Positions 7,937 to 14,782 of a DNA stretch of 64,000 bases are shown here, one piece after another; positions within the stretch are counted from its first letter, which is position 1, and the number at the start of each line of letters is the position of its first letter. Where the stretch lies: the NCBI GenBank assembly GCA_023408315.1, contig JAEYKI010000008.1, positions 124,001 through 188,000 on the forward strand, given 5' to 3'. This stretch comes from Bacillota bacterium. Its GTDB lineage: Bacteria; Bacillota; Clostridia; Christensenellales; Christensenellaceae. The notes below the pieces were generated by a model. That model did no database searches. It was not told the origin of the DNA and worked only from the letters and a program-made list of their open reading frames with translations. Made by a program: the position numbers and the translations under genes.

Positions 7937-8343
7937 GTAGAAAGACAGCACGAGAAGCAGCCATGAAGCTGATCTACGAATACGGCATTACAGGCATTTT
8001 AAGCCTGGACACCATGTATGCCATGCCGGACATTTTAAAAGTAGACAAGCTGACGGAAGACAATATGGAATACGTAAATAACATTATAGAGCATTACTTG
8101 GATTCCGCAGAAGAGATTGACGGCAACATAGAGAAGTATTCCATCTCCTGGAACTTAAGCCGTATATCCAAGGTAGACCTTGCCATTCTGCGGCTGGCAT
8201 TTTTTGAACTGATGAAAACGGATACGCCGCCGGAGATTCTGGTGAATGAAGCGGTGGACCTTGCCAAAAAATACTCGGGCGCAAAATCGCCCGGATTCAT
8301 CAACGGCCTTTTGGGCGGCTATTTAAAGGAGAACAACACCTGA
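7933..8343 (+). CDS. nusB: Transcription antitermination factor NusB
   Basis: A 136-residue NusB, within the family range. It opens with SRKTAREAAMKLIYEYG and ends with VDLAKKYSGAKSPGFINGLL, the conserved C-terminal helix. NusB binds boxA RNA with S10 (NusE) and supports rRNA antitermination. The start overlaps the preceding stop (ATGA) and the stop overlaps the next start (TGATG), so it is in the middle of a coupled operon. In many Firmicutes folD follows directly; here folD is about 10 kb away. Confidence 0.94.
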   Translation: MSRKTAREAAMKLIYEYGITGILSLDTMYAMPDILKVDKLTEDNMEYVNNIIEHYLDSAEEIDGNIEKYSISWNLSRISKVDLAILRLAFFELMKTDTPPEILVNEAVDLAKKYSGAKSPGFINGLLGGYLKENNT

Positions 8344-9281
8344 TGCCCGCCATAACTGTGGGAATAGACACAAGCTGTTACACAACATCGCTCGCAGCCT
8401 GTACGTTTGCGGGCGATATTTGTTTGCAAAAAAAGCTGATGCTGCCCGTTGCCACAGGCGAAAAGGGCATCCGCCAAAGCGACGCGGTGTTTGCGCACAT
8501 TAAAAACCTGCAAACCCTGCTTGCCCAGACCGATTTTGCGGCGCTTGGGGAGATAAAAGCCGTGGCTGCAAGCTGCGCCCCCAGGCCGGCGGAAGGATCT
8601 TACATGCCGGTGTTCATGGTATCCAAAACCGTGGGAATGGCGTTTGCCAGCGCCGTGGGCGCGCGGTTTATAGAAACCACGCACCAGCACGCGCACATAT
8701 ACGCCGCGCTGATAGGGCAGCATGTAAAGCCTCCTTTTTTGGCGGCGCATCTCTCCGGCGGCACCAGCGAGATTCTCCGGGTGGAAGAGCTCGCGCCCAT
8801 GAGCGGCATAGAGATTCTTGGGGCCACCAAGGATATCCCCGCCGGGCAGCTTGTGGACCGCATAGGCAACCGCCTGGGATTCCCGTTCCCCTGCGGCCCC
8901 GCTGTGGAGGAATGCGCCCAAAAGGCTGCGGGCACGCTGCAATTCAAAGCCAGCGTTGCGGGCAAAAGCTTTCATTTCTCTGGCGTGGAGGCGCAGGCCA
9001 TGCGCGCGCTGAACGCAGGAGAGAGCAGATCGCAGGTGTGCCATGCCGCGCAGGCGGCAATAGCCAAAACAATTGCCCGGGCCCTTATTGCCGCGGGAAA
9101 AGAAACGGGAATACAAACCGCCCTGCTGTTTGGCGGGGTAATCTGCAACGCCATGATTAAAGGATTGATAGCGGAAAAGCTGACGGCAGAAGGCATGGAG
9201 GCAAGGTTTGCGGATAAGCAATACTCCGCGGATAACGCGGCGGGATTGGCGAGGATGGCGGGGGAATTCATGGAGCGATGA
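8343..9281 (+). CDS. TsaD/Kae1-family glycoprotease-like protein (paralogue)
   Basis: A 312-residue protein of the Kae1/TsaD ASKHA fold, formerly called O-sialoglycoprotein endopeptidase. The phosphate-1 motif is VGIDTSCYTTSLAA. The metal-binding His pair is in THQHAHIYAAL (H-x3-H), and LFGGVICNAMIK is the second phosphate motif. It is shorter and less conserved than genuine TsaD (about 340 residues), so I read it as the second paralogue often found next to nusB in Clostridia, not the tRNA t6A enzyme; its substrate is unknown. Its stop codon lies inside a REP palindrome. Confidence 0.8.
   Translation: MPAITVGIDTSCYTTSLAACTFAGDICLQKKLMLPVATGEKGIRQSDAVFAHIKNLQTLLAQTDFAALGEIKAVAASCAPRPAEGSYMPVFMVSKTVGMAFASAVGARFIETTHQHAHIYAALIGQHVKPPFLAAHLSGGTSEILRVEELAPMSGIEILGATKDIPAGQLVDRIGNRLGFPFPCGPAVEECAQKAAGTLQFKASVAGKSFHFSGVEAQAMRALNAGESRSQVCHAAQAAIAKTIARALIAAGKETGIQTALLFGGVICNAMIKGLIAEKLTAEGMEARFADKQYSADNAAGLARMAGEFMER
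9234..9253 (+). repeat. 20-bp direct repeat, left copy
   Basis: AACGCGGCGGGATTGGCGAG lies inside the 3' end of the TsaD-like gene and is repeated exactly at 9893-9912, on the other side of the RAYT gene. The pair brackets the whole REP/RAYT cassette. Confidence 0.9.
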
Positions 9282-9293
9282 GGCCATCGCTCC
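9272..9293 (+). repeat. REP palindrome 1
   Basis: GGAGCGATG (9272-9280) and CATCGCTCC (9285-9293) form a 9-bp perfect stem with loop AGGC, followed by CTACAA. It overlaps the stop codon of the TsaD-like gene (9279-9281). Confidence 0.9.
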
Positions 9294-9332
9294 CTACAAT
9301 ACCGGTTGGATATATTGGCGAGGCAAATGTTT

Positions 9333-9863
9333 ATGAAAGACTTACCGCAAAGAAAAAATATCCGGTTGAAAGATTATGATTATTCATTAAACGGAGCGTA
9401 TTTCATAACAATCTGCATTAAAGACAGGCATGAATTGTTGGGGAAAATTTATGGTTGGTGCAATGACCGCGTTGCCCCAATCATAGAATTATCAGAATAT
9501 GGTATAATCGTAAAAAAGTATATTGAAAATATAAACTCAGTTTATAACAGCATACTTGTTGACAAGTATGCTGTTATGCCAAATCATATTCATTTGCTTA
9601 TATTTTTACATAATGGGCAAATTGGGATTTCACGGAGCGATGAGGTCATCGCTCCCTACAAAACGTCAATACCAACTGTTATACGTTCATTTAAAACTTT
9701 TGTTTCAAAAGAATGCGGATTTTCAATTTGGCAGGCGTCATACCACGATCACATCATCCGCAATGAAGAAGACTACCGGAACCATTGGCGGTACATAGAT
9801 GAAAATTCCGCAAGATGGACGGAAGATGAATATTATATGGGTAGGCAAAATGCATCCGTGTAG
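9333..9863 (+). mobile_element. REP-associated tyrosine transposase (RAYT, Y1/HUH family)
   Basis: A 176-residue IS200-like single-domain transposase of the RAYT group. DYSLNGAYFITICIKDRHEL is the N-terminal strand, PNHIHLLIF the HUH motif, and YHDHIIRNEEDY contains the probable nucleophilic Tyr. Start choice: ATG at 9333 with GCGAGG at 9319-9323 upstream; earlier in-frame TTG 9306 and ATG 9327 are possible. No IS-type ends are seen; instead REP palindromes lie before, inside and after it. RAYTs are thought to mobilise REP sequences. The family is normally a single-copy domesticated gene. Confidence 0.9.
9634..9655 (+). repeat. REP palindrome 2, inside the RAYT coding sequence
   Basis: GGAGCGATG (9634-9642), loop AGGT, CATCGCTCC (9647-9655), again followed by CTACAA. 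It is identical to REP 1 except for one loop base. It is in frame and encodes RSDEVIAPYK at about residue 101. Confidence 0.9.
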
Positions 9864-9885
9864 GGTGCGATGACCACATCGCACC
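9864..9885 (-). repeat. REP palindrome 3, inverted copy
   Basis: GGTGCGATG (9864-9872), loop ACCA, CATCGCACC (9877-9885). Read on the minus strand it ends in the same CTACA tail as REP 1 and 2, so it is in the opposite orientation. One stem pair has changed on both sides (A-T to T-A), keeping the hairpin. Confidence 0.85.
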
Positions 9886-9892
9886 GTGCTGC

Positions 9893-9912
9893 AACGCGGC
9901 GGGATTGGCGAG
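9893..9912 (+). repeat. 20-bp direct repeat, right copy
   Basis: An exact copy of the 20 bases at 9234-9253. It sits just upstream of the AT-rich gene at 9924 and supplies part of its leader. Confidence 0.9.
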
Positions 9913-9923
9913 AGGACAATAAT

Positions 9924-10433
9924 ATGATAGTTGACATTCGTACACCAGATTATGCATTTGATTCGTTACTTAATTTTTTAGATATTTCAGATAGAGATTT
10001 TATAAATACTTATGCAAAATTTCAAAAAGATATCGATAAAGTTTGGAAAGAATTTATAAATTGCGTAGAAACAAAGTCTATCAAAGATATAGAATTTATT
10101 GCTTTTCAAGTAACATCAAATAGTAATAATTGTGCGGAAATAAAGAAAAACGGAATTAGAAATTTACAATGGGTTTTATCAAATTTGAGTGATTTGAGAA
10201 ATATATTTGCTGAGCATGAAATATATTTTGATATTAAAAATAAAAAAATGTTTTACAAAACCGATATAATAAACATTGATTATGCTTATTATTGTGGAGA
10301 AAACAATTTAAGTAGTAGAGAGAAAAAATTTAAGGAAATTTCACGTAAGATTTACAATGATTGTCAGGCAACTGTATTTTTTTCGATGAATGATGTTAAA
10401 AAATATGGAACACGTATACATGAAAAGGCCTGA
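9924..10433 (+). CDS. Uncharacterised protein, AT-rich
   Basis: A 169-residue soluble protein that I do not recognise. It is rich in Lys, Asn, Asp and Ile, with no signal or membrane segment. A central stretch (EFIAFQVTSNSNNCAEIKKN, about residues 54-73) and IYFDIKNKKMFY (about residues 99-110) look like alpha/beta structure. An open frame reaches back to 9870, but GAGAGGA (9910-9916) sets the start at 9924. The gene is far more AT-rich than its neighbours and lies just behind the RAYT cassette, which suggests acquisition by transfer. Its 3' end overlaps the next (broken) gene by 14 bases, so the two form one unit. Confidence 0.7.
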   Translation: MIVDIRTPDYAFDSLLNFLDISDRDFINTYAKFQKDIDKVWKEFINCVETKSIKDIEFIAFQVTSNSNNCAEIKKNGIRNLQWVLSNLSDLRNIFAEHEIYFDIKNKKMFYKTDIINIDYAYYCGENNLSSREKKFKEISRKIYNDCQATVFFSMNDVKKYGTRIHEKA

Positions 10434-10744
10434 GTTTATATATACTTTTATTAAGGCTTTTCCAGAACTCAAAGATATTGAGACTGAATGGTTAAAAAAA
10501 GCAGTGGTTATATTATTACATTTAGAATTAATTTTGAGCAACTTTTATGGTTTACATTTTGCGATGTAGAGTATGATTGCTTAGATGAGTCAGAGAGAAA
10601 TGAAATTTTAAAAAAATGGATTTTTTCTAATTTAATTAGACGTAGTTTTGAACATTTAGAAGACATACCCAGATTATTGCTTATATTAAGCCCGAAGCTC
10701 TAATAAAACCGGAACAAATTATTAATTATGAAAAAATAATATAA
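10420..10744 (+). pseudogene. Frameshifted small protein gene (two single-base losses)
   Basis: A continuous protein of about 109 residues appears only if two shifts are allowed. Frame 1 runs from the ATG at 10420 (MKRPEFIYTFIKAFPELKD). It changes in the A7 run at 10494-10500 to the frame of SGYIITFRINFEQLLW, and again at the CCC at 10669-10671 to QIIAYIKPEALIKPEQ, ending with TAA at 10742-10744. Each shift fits loss of one base in a homopolymer. The protein resembles small DUF7674-type proteins in the PEF-x-FPEL start and the C-terminal helix; this is a weak recognition from memory. It is either a decayed gene or the result of two sequencing errors. Confidence 0.7.
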
Positions 10745-10768
10745 AATTAAAAAATAAATATCTATAAA

Positions 10769-10817
10769 AAGGGTTCAATTGACCCTTCGCGGGGTTATAG
10801 GGGCGGAGCCCCTATAA
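10769..10817 (-). repeat. Composite two-hairpin intergenic repeat, copy A
   Basis: Hairpin 1: TTATAGGGGC (10795-10804) pairs with GCCCCTATAA (10808-10817). Hairpin 2: AAGGGTTC (10769-10776) pairs with GACCCTT (10781-10787). On the minus strand the order is hairpin 1, ACCCCGC, hairpin 2. A diverged copy with the same order lies at 48331-48384. Lying downstream of sspH on the minus strand, it may also end that transcript. Confidence 0.6.
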
Positions 10818-10834
10818 ATAAAGAACCCTAACAA

Positions 10835-11014
10835 TCATTGTTCATTCAAACCAGACAGGGGAACATTCATTTTATTGCCCGGATTATCCAGAGAATGCAC
10901 CATGCAGGTCTGGTCTGCGTCGTTCACGGATTCCATGTAAACCCGCGTGTTTTTATATAATACGTTTGCCATAACAGGCGAGGAAACAATTTGTTTGGCA
11001 CGGTCACTGTTCAT
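10835..11014 (-). CDS. sspH: Small acid-soluble spore protein, H type
   Basis: A 59-residue protein on the minus strand, start ATG at 11014-11012, stop at 10837-10835. The opening MNSDRAKQIVSSPVMANVLY followed by VYMESVNDADQTC and a VPLSGL end matches the SASP-H family in length and pattern (RAKEIV.SP..v.V.y.g..VyIe.vde). It coats DNA or fills the spore core in dormant spores. GGGAGG lies 8 bases before the start. GATACTA (minus strand, 11048-11042) resembles a sigma-G -10. The germination protease for SASPs (gpr) is also in this window. Confidence 0.85.
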   Translation of the reverse strand: MNSDRAKQIVSSPVMANVLYKNTRVYMESVNDADQTCMVHSLDNPGNKMNVPLSGLNEQ

Positions 11015-11199
11015 GTATCAATACCTCCCGCAGTTTTTGTTTAGTATCCCGTAAAAAATATAAAAATAACCGCTGTGGCGCAGCAAATATTTTTTCTGCC
11101 CGCCAACTGTGTTACAATATAATAAAATGCCTGTGGCACGCTGACTGTAATAAAAGGGATCAAAGGTTCAAACGCCCCCAAAACAGCGAGGTAACTATA

Positions 11200-11784
11200 A
11201 TGTTAAAAAACGAAGTGCTGGACTGCATCCGCAGCCGCAGGAGCACGCGGAATTTTAAAGAACGGCAGATAGAGCCGGAGTACATGGAAGCGCTGCTGGA
11301 GGCCGCGGTGTGGGCGCCCAGCGGGGGCAACAACCAAAGCTGGCTGTTTACCGCCATACAAAACAAGGAACTGCTGCTAAAACTGAACGAGCTTGTGCGG
11401 GCAGGATTCCAGACCTGGGTTCCGGACGACGATTACCCGGCCAAGCTGGGGGCAAAGGCCGCCTCGCAGAAAGAAAGCTATAATTTTTATTACCACGCGC
11501 CCACACTGGTCATCGCGTCCAATAAACCAAACTATGAAAACGCAATGGCGGACTGCTCGCTTGCACTGGAAAATATTTTTTTGGCCGCGCAGTCTTTGGG
11601 CCTGGGATCGTGCTATATCAACCAGCTCCATTGGCTAAGAGGGGACGCGGGCGTGCGGGAATTTTTGCTTGAGCTTGGGATACCGCCGGAGCATACCATC
11701 TGCAACGCCGCCGCGGTGGGGTATATTGGCAGGGAATCCGCGCCGCCGCTCAGAAAAGCGGGGACAAAAAAGGTTATCAAATAA
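11200..11784 (+). CDS. Nitroreductase family protein
   Basis: A 194-residue FMN-dependent nitroreductase-fold protein, normal family length. The FMN-binding start is CIRSRRSTRNFKERQIE, followed by AAVWAPSGGNNQSWLF and the late FMN/NAD(P)H loop AVGYIGRESAPPLRKAG. It uses NAD(P)H to reduce nitroaromatic, quinone or flavin-like substrates; the natural substrate cannot be told. GCGAGG at 11187-11192 precedes the ATG. It is followed after 38 bases by the pentapeptide-repeat gene, possibly on the same transcript. Confidence 0.88.
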   Translation: MLKNEVLDCIRSRRSTRNFKERQIEPEYMEALLEAAVWAPSGGNNQSWLFTAIQNKELLLKLNELVRAGFQTWVPDDDYPAKLGAKAASQKESYNFYYHAPTLVIASNKPNYENAMADCSLALENIFLAAQSLGLGSCYINQLHWLRGDAGVREFLLELGIPPEHTICNAAAVGYIGRESAPPLRKAGTKKVIK

Positions 11785-11822
11785 GCTCGGTTTTACGGCT
11801 AAAATATATAAAAGGAAAATAA

Positions 11823-12680
11823 ATGATGGAATCTGCAAACACCAGTATCAATCGAATCCGCCAAAACTTGCGTCCAGACTGCAAAAACTGCTTTGGCTTC
11901 TGCTGCGCGGCGCTGCCCTTTGCCCACACGGACGGCTTTCCGGCGGACAAGCCCGCGGAACAGCCCTGCACCAATCTGCAAATGGATTTTAAATGCCGCG
12001 TGTACGGCGAACTTGGCGACCTGGGGCTGAAAGGCTGTGTGGCTTATGACTGCTTTGGCGCGGGCCAAAGGGTGGCGCAGGTTGCATATGGCGGGACAAA
12101 CTGGCGCCGAAAACCGGAAGCCATAGGGCAGATGTTCCGCGTGTTTGGCGTGATGCAGGAACTGCACGAGATATTGTGGTACCTGTGCGAGGCGCACTCG
12201 CTGCTGGAAGGAACGGCCCGCGCTGACGCCGAAGTGCTGTTGCAGGGACTGGAGATTGTATCCCAACTGGGGCCGGAGCAGCTTTTGGAGCTGGACCTGG
12301 AAAAATACAGGGAGAAAGCCAGCGCGCACATCAAAAAAGCGGCAGAGGAAGCACAGTCGCGCGTGCCCGGCGGGCTGGCCCTGTATCCAGTGCAAAAACT
12401 GGCGCCCAAGCGGCGGCTGAACCTGATGGGCGCTGACCTGAAAAATACGGATATGGTAAGCGCGGATTTGCGGGGGGCATACCTGAAGGGCGCAGACCTG
12501 CGCGGAGCTGACCTGAGCTTTGCGGACATGCTGGGCGCGGACACGCGGGACGCGGACCTGCGCGGCGCAAACCTGGAAAAAAGCATATATCTGACCCAGA
12601 TGCAGGTAAACGCGGCCCGTGGAGATACGGCAACCAAATTGCCCGCGTGGATGCAACGGCCGCCGCACTGGGAGGGATAG
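11823..12680 (+). CDS. Pentapeptide-repeat protein with Cys-rich N-terminus
   Basis: 285 residues. The C-terminal 80 carry about ten tandem A(D/N)LXX pentapeptides (for example LKGADLRGADLSFADMLGAD), which fold into a right-handed beta-helix. The first 70 residues hold a Cys cluster (DCKNCFGFCCAAL) and two more Cys in PCTNLQMDFKCRVYG, suggesting metal binding. The middle is helical. The same N-terminal arrangement is common to a family of clostridial pentapeptide-repeat proteins, whose role I do not know. AAGGA lies just before; the second ATG at 11826 is an equally likely start. Confidence 0.85.
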   Translation: MMESANTSINRIRQNLRPDCKNCFGFCCAALPFAHTDGFPADKPAEQPCTNLQMDFKCRVYGELGDLGLKGCVAYDCFGAGQRVAQVAYGGTNWRRKPEAIGQMFRVFGVMQELHEILWYLCEAHSLLEGTARADAEVLLQGLEIVSQLGPEQLLELDLEKYREKASAHIKKAAEEAQSRVPGGLALYPVQKLAPKRRLNLMGADLKNTDMVSADLRGAYLKGADLRGADLSFADMLGADTRDADLRGANLEKSIYLTQMQVNAARGDTATKLPAWMQRPPHWEG

Positions 12681-12761
12681 GCAGTAAATGCAGTAAAAAC
12701 CGGCATGCTGTTGTAAACGGACGTACAAACTGCCGCAATCCTTTTTATAAATAAACGCGGG

Positions 12762-13568
12762 CTACCGGTTGCTCAACCTGGGGCTGGCAGGGTCGCATTC
12801 CGGCTCAACGGAGTTGGAGAGGGTGGAGAGTTGCTTTAAATAGTAGCACAAAATTCTGTTCGCACGGTCCATGTATTCAAGCGAAAGGATGCCGGGCGTC
12901 TCGTATCGCTGCACGTTTAGCATCACCTTTGCGATAAAGTTGGCGTAATCCCGCAGCGTCTGCTCCATATCGCGCCGGTGCTTGTTTTCTATGGGGAAGT
13001 TTCTTTTTCCTATACGGCTGATGCCCTTGAGCTCCAGCGAAAAATTAAACAGATTCTGAAATTTGAATGCGTACTGTTCCGCCTCCTGCCTTGTATCGTT
13101 CTCGTAAAAACCCACGTTGTCAGAAACATATTTGGACTGCGCCAGGAATGTGGGCAACCACAAAATATCCTGGTCAATCGGGTCGAAGGCAGGCAGGCGG
13201 TTATGGATGAACGCATACAGTATGCGGAGGTATTCGCTTGCCAAATCCACCATGTGATTGATGAGGAGCGGCTTTATAAGTATTAAAAATCCCTGTGTCA
13301 TTTGCAGGTCCAGAATGTGCAGGAAATACTGGCGGATATTCTCCGTTGCCTCAAACGCCTCGTCGTTTATCAGCGTTAACTCGTCTGAAGACAGTTTCTT
13401 TCCCATCCTGTTAACCAGGTTATCAAACTGGGTTATATATTTACGCGCTTTGGCAATCTCCGCGGTGTCGTCCGGGTGAAGCGCCTGCAGAATGATCCGG
13501 GCGTTATCGCCCATAATCTCGGACCAAAACCTTATTTCAAAATGGTTGTTGTATGTAAGGGTAGCCAT
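12762..13568 (-). CDS. DUF2935-like all-helical protein
   Basis: A 268-residue soluble protein, almost all helical, that looks like two related halves. FEIRFWSEIMGDNARIILQA opens the first half, and a similar His/Glu-containing helical segment recurs later (HRRDMEQTLRDYANFI). This is the pattern of DUF2935, a ferritin-like four-helix metal-binding family found in spore formers. AAGGAG lies about 10 bases before the ATG. It stands alone on the minus strand between two plus-strand genes. The family assignment is from memory of the N-terminal motif. Confidence 0.65.
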   Translation of the reverse strand: MATLTYNNHFEIRFWSEIMGDNARIILQALHPDDTAEIAKARKYITQFDNLVNRMGKKLSSDELTLINDEAFEATENIRQYFLHILDLQMTQGFLILIKPLLINHMVDLASEYLRILYAFIHNRLPAFDPIDQDILWLPTFLAQSKYVSDNVGFYENDTRQEAEQYAFKFQNLFNFSLELKGISRIGKRNFPIENKHRRDMEQTLRDYANFIAKVMLNVQRYETPGILSLEYMDRANRILCYYLKQLSTLSNSVEPECDPASPRLSNR

Positions 13569-13752
13569 AGATCCATAACTCCTTTTATATGCTTACTTAT
13601 TTTATTCGAATACAGAAGTTTGTGTTAAGGCTAGAAGAGCATGTGCGATAAGTTTCGCATTTTTAAGAGTTTTATGATGTTCTTGCATCCTGCGCGTGTG
13701 ATACAATAAAAGAAATCCGTGCAAAAACGGCGGGTAAACGGGAGAAGTTATT

Positions 13753-14727
13753 TTGCAAAAGTTATTGAGCGTGTCGGACGACGCGTGGAGCATGCAGAAG
13801 TTTTGCTGCAATGCGGACAAAATACGGGAATTCCTTGCGCATAACAACCTGGACGGGCTGGAATACATCACCTGCTTTGAGGAACAGGCGGCGGCATTGC
13901 CGCCCGAGAAAATAGTGGGCAGGCACATGCCGTTCTGGCCCGCGTGGCTGGACTTCTGGCGCGGAAACAGGCAGGAGCTTCTGCGGCAGTTTGGCGGGGA
14001 GAACGATTTGCGCGGCTACTACATGGCGGATTCCCTGGATGAGTTTATAGAAAAAAGAAGGGCGGAACTGCGGGAAGGCACGGAAATGGGTATTCGGTAC
14101 GCCGTGTTTCATGTGAGCCACGCGCAGTTTGAGCATTGCTATACGGGCAAATACACGTATACAAACGCGGAGATTGCGGACGCGTACGCGGACCTGATGA
14201 ACGAAATGCTGCGCGGCGTGCGCGCGGAGTACGCGTTGCTGTTTGAGAACCACTGGTTTCCGGGCCTTACGTTTCTGGACGCAAAACTCGCCATGCGGCT
14301 GCTGGAAAAAATAGATCATCCAAACAAAGGATTTGTGCTGGACATCAGCCATCTTACAAACACAAACCCCAAGATACAAACGGAAGAGGAAGCGGCGGAC
14401 TATATTTTAAAGGTGCTGGATGAAATGGGGGAGGCCGCGGCATACATCCGCGCCATTCATTTAAACAGCTCCGCCGGGGCAATGGCCAGGGTGCTCAAGC
14501 AAAAGGCAGAGCCGCCGCGGGGGGGCAGCTTTGAGGACAGGCTGGTTGAAGCTATGAAATACGTCTGCGGCATGGACCCGCACAGGCCCGTGGCGCATCC
14601 TTGTATCCGCCGGGTGATCGGCCGGGTGCGGCCGGATTATCTGGTATACGAGCTTGCGTCTTCCACGCTGGAAGAATTGCAAAACGCCGTATCCATTCAG
14701 AACCGCAGCGTTTGCGGGAAAGGCTGA
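13753..14727 (+). CDS. TIM-barrel sugar-phosphate isomerase/AP-endonuclease-2-like protein
   Basis: A 324-residue protein of the xylose-isomerase-like TIM-barrel superfamily. Typical strand ends are YAVFHVSHAQFE, ALLFENHWFPGLTF, GFVLDISHL and AAYIRAIHLNSS, each ending in potential metal-binding His, Glu or Asp. This is the layout of endonuclease IV, sugar epimerases and related enzymes. The start is a TTG at 13753 with GGGAGAAG at 13740-13746; no nearer ATG exists before residue 18. The substrate cannot be predicted. Confidence 0.7.
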   Translation: MQKLLSVSDDAWSMQKFCCNADKIREFLAHNNLDGLEYITCFEEQAAALPPEKIVGRHMPFWPAWLDFWRGNRQELLRQFGGENDLRGYYMADSLDEFIEKRRAELREGTEMGIRYAVFHVSHAQFEHCYTGKYTYTNAEIADAYADLMNEMLRGVRAEYALLFENHWFPGLTFLDAKLAMRLLEKIDHPNKGFVLDISHLTNTNPKIQTEEEAADYILKVLDEMGEAAAYIRAIHLNSSAGAMARVLKQKAEPPRGGSFEDRLVEAMKYVCGMDPHRPVAHPCIRRVIGRVRPDYLVYELASSTLEELQNAVSIQNRSVCGKG

Positions 14728-14782
14728 AATAAAAGAAGCTGCCGCCTGGGGGAAGGGCGGCGGTAAACCCCTGGCATACCGT

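Noticed and set aside
9234..9912. A classic insertion sequence with target-site duplication
   Set aside because: The transposase is of the RAYT/Y1 type, which makes no duplication. The 20-bp repeat and REPs do not form IS-like ends.
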